26,647 bases of DNA, taken from the NCBI GenBank assembly GCA_964617695.1, contig CAZTYW010000026.1:1-26647 (forward strand), in the 5' to 3' direction. This document shows positions 1 to 7,959 of the stretch, piece by piece. This stretch comes from CAZTYW01 sp964617695 (GTDB lineage: Bacteria > Chloroflexota > Dehalococcoidia > UBA2247 > RBG-13-53-26). Under the pieces are notes generated by a model. That model was not told the origin of the DNA, made no database searches, and saw only the letters and a list, made by a program, of their open reading frames with translations. The position numbers and the translations under genes were made by a program. Within the stretch, counting starts at the first letter, position 1. Every line of letters begins with the position of its first letter.

Positions 1-1224
1 GACCCGGACTTCTTCGGCACCGATACCTTTACTTACCAGGCCTTTGACGGCATCGCTTACTCCAACGTGGCCACCGTGACTATCACCGTCAATGCGGTGA
101 ATGACGCACCCGTGGCAAATGGCAATAGCTACGTCACCGACGAGGACAATACTCTTGCCATTCCGGCCCCGGGCGTCCTGGCCAACGACTCCGATCTGGA
201 GAATGACCCACTGACGGCGGTGCCAGCCACTAATCCGAGTCACGGCACGCTTTACCTGAACAGCAACGGCTCCTTCACATACATCCCCAACCCGGACTTC
301 AACGGTGCCGACTCCTTCACCTACCGGGCCTTCGATGGCACGGGCTACTCGAACGTAGCCCTGGTGACCATCACAGTCAACCCGATAAACGACGCCCCTG
401 ATCGCCCAGCCAACTTGTCACCGGGCAGCGGGGAGGCGGTCTACGACCCGGCCGGGCCGGCCAGCGTTACTCTGAGCTCTTCTGGCTTTGTTGATCGCGA
501 CCTGACGGACGCCCATGCTGCCTCCCAGTGGCTCGTCAGGAACGCATCGGGAGACTACGCCAGCCCGGCTTTCGACAGTAGCCGCGATACCGCAAACACG
601 ACCAGCATCACTATACCAGCAGGGACGTTGTATTACGGCTTCTACTACTGGACGGTGAGGCACCAGGACGAGCACGGCGCCTGGTCGAGCTACTCCACCG
701 AGACGCAGTTCTTGATAGCAAATACGGGTGTGGGCAGCGACGTCACCGTTGAAGTAGTTGAACAAGATCTTCCCAGCGGTACAGTCGACGTGACATTCGG
801 CAGCGTGGCGACAATCGGGCTTACGGTCGCAAGTCCGTCGGTCGTAGCCCCGATCACATCTGTGCGGGGGATCCGTGGCTTACTCCGTTCCCTTCGTACG
901 GTCGACATCACGACGACATGCAGCTACAGCGGCACCGTCGAGGTGGGCATAAGATACCCGTCTTCCACAAGAGAAGACAGGCTGGTAATGCTGCACCGGG
1001 CGGCAAGCGGCGAGTGGGAGAACATCACAACCTGGATAGACACCGAAAACGACATCATCTATGGCCGAGCAGACAGCCTGTCGCCCTTCGGCGCCTACGA
1101 GGTGCTGCCAGCTCTTCCACCGTTCCCCAGTACGTATGCCGGCATCGCCGCCGCCTTCCTCCTGGGCATTCTGACCTACCTGTTGCGCCGAAGATTCGGT
1201 GCGGAGGGGGAGCAGGAAGGATGA
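1..1224 (+). CDS. Ig/cadherin-like tandem-repeat surface protein with C-terminal sorting tail (5' partial)
   Basis: The reading frame is open from base 1, so the N-terminus lies outside the window; 407 residues are visible. It begins inside one cadherin-like/tandem-95 type repeat (PDFFGTDTFTYQAFDG, then VNDAP) and has a second copy about 96 residues later (PDFNGADSFTYRAFDG, then INDAP). A fibronectin III-like segment follows (YYWTVRHQDEHGAWSSYS), then a beta-rich domain ending in a 'TENDIIYGRADSLSPFGAYE' type segment that is common just before exosortase-type anchors. The last about 35 residues are a proline-rich LPPFP spacer, one hydrophobic helix (AGIAAAFLLGILTYLL), an RRR cluster and a short acidic tail: a tripartite sorting-signal layout. 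The gene ends 1 base before the start of an exosortase-like gene, so the two are probably an enzyme-substrate pair. Role inferred: secreted, cell-surface anchored adhesin-like protein. Confidence 0.85.
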   Translation, partial: DPDFFGTDTFTYQAFDGIAYSNVATVTITVNAVNDAPVANGNSYVTDEDNTLAIPAPGVLANDSDLENDPLTAVPATNPSHGTLYLNSNGSFTYIPNPDFNGADSFTYRAFDGTGYSNVALVTITVNPINDAPDRPANLSPGSGEAVYDPAGPASVTLSSSGFVDRDLTDAHAASQWLVRNASGDYASPAFDSSRDTANTTSITIPAGTLYYGFYYWTVRHQDEHGAWSSYSTETQFLIANTGVGSDVTVEVVEQDLPSGTVDVTFGSVATIGLTVASPSVVAPITSVRGIRGLLRSLRTVDITTTCSYSGTVEVGIRYPSSTREDRLVMLHRAASGEWENITTWIDTENDIIYGRADSLSPFGAYEVLPALPPFPSTYAGIAAAFLLGILTYLLRRRFGAEGEQEG

Positions 1225-1225
1225 G

Positions 1226-1979
1226 ATGACCTACTGGTTCGCCGTCGCCATCACCGGCGGAATTCTGGCTGGCTTCGGACTGGCTGCATACGTGTTCGGC
1301 GGACGCAGGTCTGGTTCCTTTGTCAGGTTTATACTGCGGTACCTGACCGTATTCCTGCTTCTTCTGCTGGCTGAAGCCGGTCTCGTCTGGCTCTTCCCCT
1401 CTGTCCATACCGCAATGGAGATGGTAACCGCCCACTCTGTCGCAGGACTGTTGCAGGTCACCGGCACGGACTCCTCCGCCACCGGATCGATCATCTCTTT
1501 TGGCAATCCCCCTCTGATGTTCGACGTGACTGTGGCCTGTCTTGGCGGCATGCTCTACTGGGTCTTCATCGGCCTGGTCTGGGCCGAGGCCAGGACAACA
1601 CGCCGGCAGCGCCTGCTCGCCATCCTCGCCGGCGTGGCTCTGCTCATCGGCTTCAACCTGTTCAGGATAACCTTCAGCGTCTACCTGGAGTGGCGCACGG
1701 GTGCATACGTCCACGACTACTTCTACGCACTCAACATGCTTTTCGTGCTGCTGCTCTGGGCTGGATGGCAATGGACGCTCAGACCCAGACCAGCCCCGGC
1801 TGTTCCCAGCCGATGGCAGAAGCTGCGACCTGTTCCACGCCGGCTCGCCGCCGCCCGGGCCCAGGCACGGAGGATAGGGACCAGGAACAACGAGCCTTCC
1901 CGGTGGCGCAACTCTCTCGTTGACTGGCTGGCCAGGAACACCAGCAGCATACACTCGGTCTCTTACGAGCGCATCCGGT
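1226..1979 (+). CDS. Exosortase/archaeosortase-family transpeptidase (3' end lost in gap)
   Basis: This is a polytopic membrane protein of which 251 residues precede the N gap. The start at 1226 is chosen over an in-frame upstream start because AGGAAGG lies 5 bases upstream. Hydrophobic segments occur near residues 3-24, 32-57, 102-120, 130-153 and 165-184. The family's proposed Cys-Arg-His catalytic set is in order: C105 in VACLGG, R147 in FNLFRI and H163 in YVHDYFY. Family members cleave a C-terminal sorting tail of a secreted protein and transfer it to a membrane or envelope anchor. The gene directly upstream ends in such a tail. After the last helix comes a basic tail of about 65 residues that continues into the gap, so the true C-terminus is unknown. 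I cannot assign it to a named exosortase subtype. Confidence 0.8.
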
Positions 1980-2079
1980 NNNNNNNNNNNNNNNNNNNNN
2001 NNNNNNNNNNNNNNNNNNNNNNNNNNNNNNNNNNNNNNNNNNNNNNNNNNNNNNNNNNNNNNNNNNNNNNNNNNNNNNN
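1980..2079. other. Assembly gap of 100 Ns
   Basis: Exactly 100 undetermined bases, the conventional placeholder for a scaffold join of unknown length. The exosortase-like reading frame runs into it on the left, and the right flank starts with noncoding sequence downstream of a minus-strand gene. Translating through the Ns gives a continuous frame, but this has no meaning. Confidence 0.97.
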
Positions 2080-2153
2080 CTCAGGAGAATCCATCCCCGT
2101 CACCTGAGAATGCTGTCCACAGGAATCCAGAGAACCGGCCGGTCTGCGGAGGG

Positions 2154-2831
2154 CTATTGCCTGAGGATTACTCTGCGGACGTCCTCTGGCCTGAGGGGGC
2201 CGCCGTGGCCGGAAAGAAGGACCGTCGGCCCGTAGTCAAGCAGCTTCCTGATGCTGTCCTTCAACTGCTGCCCGTCTCTCACCCACAGGGGATAGGCCGG
2301 TTTCCGCCCAAAACCGAACTTCCCGATCACCAGGTCACCTACTATGGCCGCGTCACCCGGGATGACCACCGAGATGGAGCCCGGCGAGTGCCCGGGCGTC
2401 CGAACCCACCTGGCCGCGATTCCGTACTCCTCGAGGTCTCCTTCCTCACCCTTCAGAAGGATGTCTGGTTCAAACGGGTTCGTCTTCAGCCTGCTTACAA
2501 TGAGGCCGAACGCTTTCTCAAACAGGTTGCGCGGGTACAGTCTGACGTTGCGCCCCGTCCTGAGACCGTCAGCATCCAGCTCGTGGATGGCCACAGGGAC
2601 TCCTGTCCTCTCCCTGAGGTACAAAGCAGTCCCGAAGTGATCCAAGTGACCATGGGTGATCAGAATAAGGCTGATGCGGTCGAGGTGTACCCCCCGTTTG
2701 GCGAGTGCCCTGACCAGCCTGCGCCCGTTGCCAGGCCCGGGGGTGTCAACCAGTACCGATTTCTCCTTCCCTTCGACAACGTAGACTTTACCCCACCCCA
2801 GAGAAATCTCGACTATCCTGTTCGTCGCCAT
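2154..2831 (-). CDS. Metallo-beta-lactamase fold hydrolase
   Basis: A cytoplasmic 225-residue protein of the MBL-fold metallohydrolase superfamily. The metal-binding signature THGHLDH is at residues 59-65 (H60, H62, D64, H65), followed by GHSPGS with H148, GDLVIG with D166, and SGHGGP with H209, which together form the dinuclear metal site of the family. The superfamily covers glyoxalase II, lactonases and similar hydrolases, and the substrate cannot be told from sequence. I start it at MATNRIVEISLG because the family usually begins just before the first beta strand; a start 14 codons upstream at 2873 is also open and neither has a clear ribosome site. There is no signal peptide. A TATAGT promoter box lies upstream. 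Confidence 0.88.
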   Translation of the reverse strand: MATNRIVEISLGWGKVYVVEGKEKSVLVDTPGPGNGRRLVRALAKRGVHLDRISLILITHGHLDHFGTALYLRERTGVPVAIHELDADGLRTGRNVRLYPRNLFEKAFGLIVSRLKTNPFEPDILLKGEEGDLEEYGIAARWVRTPGHSPGSISVVIPGDAAIVGDLVIGKFGFGRKPAYPLWVRDGQQLKDSIRKLLDYGPTVLLSGHGGPLRPEDVRRVILRQ

Positions 2832-2907
2832 GCGTAAGTCGCGCACCACCAGGCACCTGGCCTGACGGAGCATGCCGCAGGGCCCGTGGCAGGCTAGCTG
2901 AGATGTA

Positions 2908-2937
2908 ACTATATGGCATTTCAGAGGAAAACACCAA
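2908..2937 (-). promoter_or_regulatory. Candidate sigma-70 promoter for the MBL-fold gene
   Basis: On the minus strand, TTGGTG (2937-2932) is followed after 18 bases by TATAGT (2913-2908). The -10 matches consensus at 5 of 6 positions and the -35 at 3 of 6. It lies about 75 bases upstream of the chosen start. Assigned by eye. Confidence 0.35.
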
Positions 2938-3100
2938 TCGCCGCGGCGCTTTGCGGTCAGTCACCGCGTCGCCAGGCCAGCCAGGAGAGGGGGCAATATG
3001 TAACACACGCCATATGCCCAAGAGACTACTCAGACGGCACCTGGTCGTGTAGACTGTGGTGACGGCGCGGGATGGATAATGTCCAGGAGGCCACATCGAG

Positions 3101-3871
3101 ATGAAAGTCAGAGCCAATAACGTAGAGCTCTACTACGAACTGCACGGCAACGGCCAGCCCATTGTTTTCTCTCACGGATGGCTCAACGACTGCTCCATGT
3201 GGGCGCGCCAGGTTCAGGAATTCGCCAGGACCCATGCGGTAGTCGTGTATGACCATCGTGGCCACGGGCGGTCTGACAAACCTCGAGACAGCTACTCGGT
3301 AGACCGGTTATCGGAAGACCTGTACGCTCTGATAGGTGAACTGGACCTGTCAGATGTTGTCCTGGTTGGATTCTCGCTCGGGGGTATGACAGCGCTGACA
3401 CTTGCACTCGACCACCCTGAAAAAGTGTCCAAACTGGTCCTGGTCGGTGCCGCGGCCCGGATGCATTTCCTGGCCAGGGTACTCGGCGCGGCAACACACA
3501 TCCTTCCTTACCGGACCGTGGTCTGGATGGCATCCAGGTTTGCGTTGCACGAGCCATCGCCACAAATGGTCAAAGAGCTGGAGTCCAGAGCCATGAGAGT
3601 GCCTAAGTACGCCGCCTACGGTTGCCTGGCAGCTTTGTGGCGCGACTACGACGTCAGCTCGAGGGTTCCCCAACTGCAGGTCCCCACATGGATCATTGTC
3701 GGGGAGACGGACAAGCTACACGTGAGGACTGGTCAGTGGTTGAACGGCGCCATCAAGCGCTCAGAGCTGCGCATCATCCCGCAGGCCGGTCACAACGTGA
3801 TGATCGAGCAACCCGAGCAATTCAACAGAGCCCTGCATCAAGTCCTGGGCCAGGCAGGGCCAAATACCTGA
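3101..3871 (+). CDS. Alpha/beta hydrolase
   Basis: A 256-residue protein with the full alpha/beta hydrolase fold signature: oxyanion-hole region SHGW near residue 24, DHRGHGRSDKP at 51-61, nucleophile elbow GFSLGG with S92, acid D204 in GETDKLH, and H231 in AGHNVMIEQP. These are the expected Ser-Asp-His triad positions. The length and short lid match small cytoplasmic esterases, lactonases or haloperoxidase-like hydrolases; the substrate is not predictable. The ATG at 3101 has AGGAGG at 3085-3090. The gene is divergent from the MBL-fold gene, so the two are unlikely to share a transcript. Confidence 0.9.
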   Translation: MKVRANNVELYYELHGNGQPIVFSHGWLNDCSMWARQVQEFARTHAVVVYDHRGHGRSDKPRDSYSVDRLSEDLYALIGELDLSDVVLVGFSLGGMTALTLALDHPEKVSKLVLVGAAARMHFLARVLGAATHILPYRTVVWMASRFALHEPSPQMVKELESRAMRVPKYAAYGCLAALWRDYDVSSRVPQLQVPTWIIVGETDKLHVRTGQWLNGAIKRSELRIIPQAGHNVMIEQPEQFNRALHQVLGQAGPNT

Positions 3872-4223
3872 TGGCCGAGTAAAGAGGACTGAGCCGCGTC
3901 CGAGCCGAGAAACCCAGGCATCCCTGGCGGAGAACGCCAAAGACAAGCCGGTGGCACGCACCTGCACCCGGTTCAGTCATCAGGGGAATCCAGGCAGATG
4001 TGCCGCTGCGCCAAGAGGACGGCAAGTCCGTTCTGGCAATCCGCGTTCCGCAACCGTCATGCGACCTTTCCGCAACCATTCGTCACCGTATCTTAACCCA
4101 GGAAGCGTGATAATATTAGCTACGTTCACAAGCGTTGGGCGCACGTCATGACTTTGACTCACGCTTCGTGCAAGACCAAATCGCGAGTCGTGGCAACGAG
4201 CCAATGGACGGAAGGAGGAAAGA
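3872..4223. other. Intergenic stretch with no supported gene
   Basis: 352 bases between the alpha/beta hydrolase and the GyrI-like gene. It has a small 5-bp hairpin (TGGCG, 5-base loop, CGCCA, around 3923-3937) without a T tract, and an AT-rich TGATAATAT at 4108-4116 that resembles an extended -10 box for the next gene but lacks a convincing -35. No tRNA, repeat or credible small ORF was seen. Confidence 0.5.
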
Positions 4224-4712
4224 ATGTCATCCCATATCGAGGTCACAGTCAAGAACGTGGAGCCGGTCACCGCAGCGTCTATCAGCATGAAGGGGCCCTA
4301 CACTCAGATCACGGAGGCCTTCGGCAAGCTCTTTGGCTGGATAGGCGAGAAGGGACTTGTCCCCTCCGGCCCGCCGATGGGCGTTTTCTTCAATGCGCCG
4401 GGCGAGGTGCCCGACGAACAACTTCTATGGGAGATACGGTCCCCCGTGGCGGGGGACGTCAGAACAAGCGGCCCCGATGAGAGGGGACTCGGCGTCAAGA
4501 GAGTCGATGAGATGCAGGTTGCCTCGACCATGCACAGGGGCCCGTTCGATCAGATCGGGGCTACGTGGGACGCAATTACGCGATGGATCGCGGACAACGG
4601 GTATCAGATTGTCGGGCCTGGCATTGAGGTGTACCTGAGCGACCCCGAGAAAACGCCGCCTGAGGAGCTCCTGACGGAAGTCCGTTTCCCGGTGAGGAAA
4701 ACCGGCTCCTAG
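4224..4712 (+). CDS. GyrI-like / AraC effector-binding domain protein
   Basis: A 162-residue stand-alone ligand-binding domain of the GyrI-like (AraC_E_bind) type. The two tandem beta-alpha-beta-beta units typical of the fold can be seen: first unit SMKGPYTQITEAFGKLFGWI...GPPMGVFF, second unit TMHRGPFDQIGATWDAITRWI...GPGIEVYL, each followed by an E-x-R-x-PV strand (EIRSPV, EVRFPV). No helix-turn-helix is attached, so it is not itself a transcription regulator. Stand-alone members bind hydrophobic or cationic small molecules, and some hydrolyse toxic compounds; the role here is unassigned. GGAGG lies about 6 bases before the ATG. A flavodoxin follows 145 bases downstream on the same strand. 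Confidence 0.85.
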   Translation: MSSHIEVTVKNVEPVTAASISMKGPYTQITEAFGKLFGWIGEKGLVPSGPPMGVFFNAPGEVPDEQLLWEIRSPVAGDVRTSGPDERGLGVKRVDEMQVASTMHRGPFDQIGATWDAITRWIADNGYQIVGPGIEVYLSDPEKTPPEELLTEVRFPVRKTGS

Positions 4713-4857
4713 ACACACCGGCACAGCCGAAGCCAGGTGCCTGTCTAACGCGTGTTGATCAGCTTCGACCTTCGCCCGGTATTCGCCCGCCGTCTGCAGG
4801 GACAGCCGGGAAGAATGGTGGGGAAACTCAATCATTCAGCAAGGAGGACGTACAACG

Positions 4858-5358
4858 ATGAAGGTCTTGATTGCCTATATGTCACAGACCGGAAACACGA
4901 AGAAAGTCGCCGAAGCCATTTTCCAGGAGATTAAAGCCGAAAAGCAAATGAGGCGACTGGACGAGATCGACGCCATTGAGGACTACGACCTCGTTTTCGT
5001 CGGTTTCCCGATTCAAGCATACGGGCCGGCGAACGCGGCCAAAGTCTTCCTGGAGAAGCACGCTACAGGGAAGGACATAGTCCTCTTCGTAACGCATGCG
5101 GCACACGAGGACCAGGATGAGCTCCCGGAATGGCTTGCCAGATGCAGGGAGGCAGCAACGGGCGCGAACCTGGTCGGTATGTTCAACTGTCGTGGCGAAT
5201 TGTCGCAGTCAATCGCCGACTACATGTCAAAAAGCGGAGACCCCAAACTGGAAGCCTGGGCCCAGGAGCGCCCGGAGACAACGGGGCAGCCTGATGCAAC
5301 CAGGTTGGAACGTGCCCGCGTATTTGCCAGAGAGATAATGGCGAAGTATCGCCAGTGA
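4858..5358 (+). CDS. Flavodoxin-family protein
   Basis: A cytoplasmic 166-residue protein that begins MKVLIAYMSQTGNTKKVAEA. The loop SQTGNT at residues 9-14 is the FMN-phosphate binding loop of flavodoxins. Further flavodoxin strands are DYDLVFVGFPI (residues 42-52) and DIVLFVTHA, where the isoalloxazine-contact loops lie. The last about 40 residues are charged and helical, slightly longer than a minimal short-chain flavodoxin. Expected role: FMN-dependent low-potential electron carrier or flavodoxin-like reductase; the partner is unknown. AAGGAGG at 4841-4847 precedes the ATG by 10 bases. It converges on the acyl-CoA mutase gene. Confidence 0.88.
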   Translation: MKVLIAYMSQTGNTKKVAEAIFQEIKAEKQMRRLDEIDAIEDYDLVFVGFPIQAYGPANAAKVFLEKHATGKDIVLFVTHAAHEDQDELPEWLARCREAATGANLVGMFNCRGELSQSIADYMSKSGDPKLEAWAQERPETTGQPDATRLERARVFAREIMAKYRQ

Positions 5359-5642
5359 ATCGGGGCGCTAACCCGAGAATCTTCTGAATTCGCTGCCTGC
5401 AGCTACTGGCAGTGGGGCGGCGCAAGGGGCCGAGGTCGGCCCGGGAATGTTGGTTGGGCTACGAGACACCGCAGGTGTAGCTGAGTCCGGCCGCTATCAG
5501 GTTGTGCCCGCAACTCTTGCAGGCTTTCCCCAGGATTGTAGTCTGGCAATCTTTCCGTTCCCGTCCCCAGCCGATTCCTTACTGTCGGTATGCTATCTCA
5601 GGCTCGATGTCAAATTCGCCGCAAAAGCTGATACTCTGCCCG

Positions 5643-7325
5643 TCACAGCCCGATGACCGATTCCCGGTACTCCCCGAAGACGTCCCTCCATACATCGCAG
5701 ATTTCCTGCTCGGTAGCATATTCATTTACCGCTTCTATTACGTAGGGCATCAAGTTCCTTTCAGTCCTGGATGCAGCCCGGAGATCGCTCAGGGTCTGAC
5801 TCACTCTGCGATTGTCTCTGGTCCTCTTCACCTCTTTCAGTCTGGCAAGCTGTGCCTGGGCAACTTCTTCATTGATTTCCACCGTGTCAAGGGGCAACTC
5901 TTCCTCCGTGGAATACCTGTTCAGACCGACAACAACCCGCTCCCCTGTGTCTATCTGGCGCTGGTATTCGTAGGCAGCATTGGCAATCTCCGTCTGAGGA
6001 AAGCCTCTCTCGATTGCAGCGATCATGCCTCCCATTCCATCGATCTTCTCTATGTATTCCCACGCCTTTTCCTCCATCCGGTTGGTCAGCGATTCGACGA
6101 AATATGATCCGGCCAGAGGGTCAATGGTATTCGTCACTCCGGTTTCCTCGGCCAGAATCTGCTGAGTCCGAAGTGCCAGGGTTACAGCGAACTCCGAGGG
6201 TAGAGCCCATGCCTCGTCAAGAGAATTGGTGTGCAAAGACTGGGTGCCCCCCAAAACGGCTGCCAGCGCCTCGGCGGTGGTGCGGATGATATTGTTGTAG
6301 GGTTGTTGAGCGGTCAGAGAGCAACCGGCGGTCTGCGTGTGAAATCTCATCCAGCATGATCGGGGGTCTTTGGCCTTGAATCTGTGCCTCATGATCCTGG
6401 CCCACATCCGTCTGGCTGCCCTGAACTTGGCAATCTCCTCGAAGAAATCGAGATGCGAATTGAAGAAGAACGACAGACGAGGGGCAAACGAATCGACCTC
6501 AAGCTTCTTTCTGCTTATGACATCCTCCACGTAAGCTATTCCATCGGCCAGCGTAAAAGCCAGCTCTTGAACAGCCGTGGACCCGGCCTCCCTGATGTGG
6601 TAGCCGCTAATGCTTATGGTGTTCCACCTGGGGACATGCCTGGCACCAAACTCAACCGTATCGCTTGTCAGCCTCATGGAAGGCTCGGGGGGCAGCATAA
6701 GTGTCTTTTGAGCGATAAACTCCTTCAGCATGTCGTTCTGGATTGTCCCGCCGATGGCGTCCCAGCTTGCTCCCGATTTCTGGGCCATAAGCAGGTACAT
6801 AGCCCACAATACCGGAGCCGGAGGGTTTATGGTCATCGATGTTGTGACCTGCTCAAGTGGTATTGACTCAGTAAGGATTTCGAAATCTCTCAGCGTGTCG
6901 ATGGCGACTCCGCACTTTCCACATTCTCCCACAGCATAAGGCGAGTCCGTGTCATATCCGGTCAAGGTGGGAAGGTCAAAGGCAGTGCTCAAGCCCGTCT
7001 CGCCGCTGTTGAGGAGCAAATGCCACCTTCTGTTGGTATCTTCAGCACTGCCCATTCCCGAGAACATGCGAAATGTCCATTCCCTGCCCCTGTACATCGT
7101 GGGTTGGCACCCTCTGGTAAAGGGAAAGGACCCTGGAAAGCCGATGTCTGTCTCGAAATCCAGGCCCTTGACATCCTCGGGCGTGTAGAGTCTGGCTATC
7201 TCCACCCCGGATGTGGTGCAGAACCTTGCTTTCCTCTCGGGCTTCAGGGCGATGCTTTCATCCACCTCCCTTTGCCAGTTCTCTCTGCCCCGACGGACTT
7301 GCGCTAGAGTCTCTTCCGCAAACAT
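5643..7325 (-). CDS. Coenzyme B12-dependent acyl-CoA mutase, large (catalytic) subunit; methylmalonyl-CoA mutase family
   Basis: A 560-residue TIM-barrel catalytic subunit of the methylmalonyl-CoA mutase family, with no C-terminal B12-binding domain; that domain must be a separate gene outside the window. Family motifs include FPFTRG, PTMYRG, STAFDLPT, GTIQND, SISGYHIREAG (H243 equals catalytic His244 of the Propionibacterium enzyme), FAPRLSFFF and GGTQSLHTNS. I start it at ATG 7325, where AAGGAG lies 6 bases upstream and homologues usually begin; a GTG 39 codons earlier at 7442 lacks a ribosome site. The residue equal to substrate-carboxylate Arg207 is Gln206 (FIAQKT) and that equal to Tyr89 is Gln74 (CQPTMY), so a non-methylmalonyl substrate, such as isobutyryl-CoA type, is plausible. 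Automatic labels of 'methylmalonyl-CoA mutase' should be read with this in mind. Confidence 0.92.
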   Translation of the reverse strand: MFAEETLAQVRRGRENWQREVDESIALKPERKARFCTTSGVEIARLYTPEDVKGLDFETDIGFPGSFPFTRGCQPTMYRGREWTFRMFSGMGSAEDTNRRWHLLLNSGETGLSTAFDLPTLTGYDTDSPYAVGECGKCGVAIDTLRDFEILTESIPLEQVTTSMTINPPAPVLWAMYLLMAQKSGASWDAIGGTIQNDMLKEFIAQKTLMLPPEPSMRLTSDTVEFGARHVPRWNTISISGYHIREAGSTAVQELAFTLADGIAYVEDVISRKKLEVDSFAPRLSFFFNSHLDFFEEIAKFRAARRMWARIMRHRFKAKDPRSCWMRFHTQTAGCSLTAQQPYNNIIRTTAEALAAVLGGTQSLHTNSLDEAWALPSEFAVTLALRTQQILAEETGVTNTIDPLAGSYFVESLTNRMEEKAWEYIEKIDGMGGMIAAIERGFPQTEIANAAYEYQRQIDTGERVVVGLNRYSTEEELPLDTVEINEEVAQAQLARLKEVKRTRDNRRVSQTLSDLRAASRTERNLMPYVIEAVNEYATEQEICDVWRDVFGEYRESVIGL

Positions 7326-7525
7326 AGCCAACTCCTTGTTCAACGATCCATTCGTCGATGCGACAGGCACCGTCCCGCCGGATGGGTCAACCTTGTCACC
7401 AGGCCGACTACCCCGCTTCTTTATGGCTGTGGTGGTGGCCACAGATCACAAGTGACCTGGGCGGCCAGGAACAGGCCCTTCGTTTGACCCAGAGGGAAAT
7501 ATCGTGTGTGATGGTGACTGATTCC

Positions 7526-7554
7526 ATGTTAATACCGGCATGTGTCGGCGTCAA
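7526..7554 (-). promoter_or_regulatory. Sigma-70 promoter for the acyl-CoA mutase gene
   Basis: On the minus strand, TTGACG (7554-7549) is followed after 17 bases by TAACAT (7531-7526). Both boxes match consensus well and the spacing is ideal. Transcription would start near 7519, giving a leader of about 190 bases to the ATG at 7325. The -35 abuts the T-rich tail of the operon terminator. Confidence 0.55.
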
Positions 7555-7563
7555 GAAAGGAAA

Positions 7564-7595
7564 GGGAGGCCCCTGGAACGTTCCAGGGGCCTCCC
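7564..7595 (-). terminator. Perfect 32-base inverted repeat, probable terminator of the hydrogenase/Hdr operon
   Basis: A perfect palindrome centred between 7579 and 7580 (arms 7564-7579 and 7580-7595, starting GGGAGGCCCC), which in RNA would fold into a very stable GC-rich hairpin. Read on the minus strand it is followed by TTTCCTTTCTTG, a T-rich tail of the kind needed for intrinsic termination; the plus-strand flank has no T tract. It lies 365 bases beyond the last operon gene and just before the mutase promoter, so it would insulate the two units. Confidence 0.65.
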
Positions 7596-7959
7596 CGCCT
7601 TGGCGCTGTTCCGCACTTGCCTTGCAGGCAGGCCTGTCTCTGGGGAAAAAGAAGCCCCGATCTGTATCCCGGCTGGTCTACGCTGTGATATCCCGGCAGA
7701 ATTGATCGTGGCCTACAATCGAGACGATATTGCGGCCGCTAAGCGCTGGAGAGACCAAGGCAAGGTTTGAAAGGCACAGGTCGACGGTTCTTGAGCCAAA
7801 AAAGCTGAGGTTGTTGCCAATGGTTGATTTTGGGACTCGCAGGTCAGGATCATCCTGCACCAGGTCTGACATGTTGAGCCCCAGGACTGTTCAGCCAGAA
7901 CCTTCGGAAGGGACTACGCGGCGCGCCTGACCTCAGCGTGTCTGGATATGGCTCCCTGC
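7596..7959. other. Untranslated 3' region of the operon, no supported gene
   Basis: 364 bases between the maturation protease stop and the terminator hairpin. A minus-strand ORF of 64 codons (7678-7872) is present but has no convincing ribosome site and no recognisable sequence. No tRNA, repeat array or clear small RNA was seen. Confidence 0.4.

Noticed and set aside
4154..4183. TTGACT as a -35 box before the GyrI-like gene
   Set aside because: No -10-like sequence at a 16-18 base distance.
5427..5442. GC-rich inverted repeat between flavodoxin and mutase as terminator
   Set aside because: Loop of only two bases and no T tract on either strand.
7678..7872. 64-codon minus-strand ORF between the protease gene and the terminator
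   Set aside because: No convincing ribosome site and no family resemblance.
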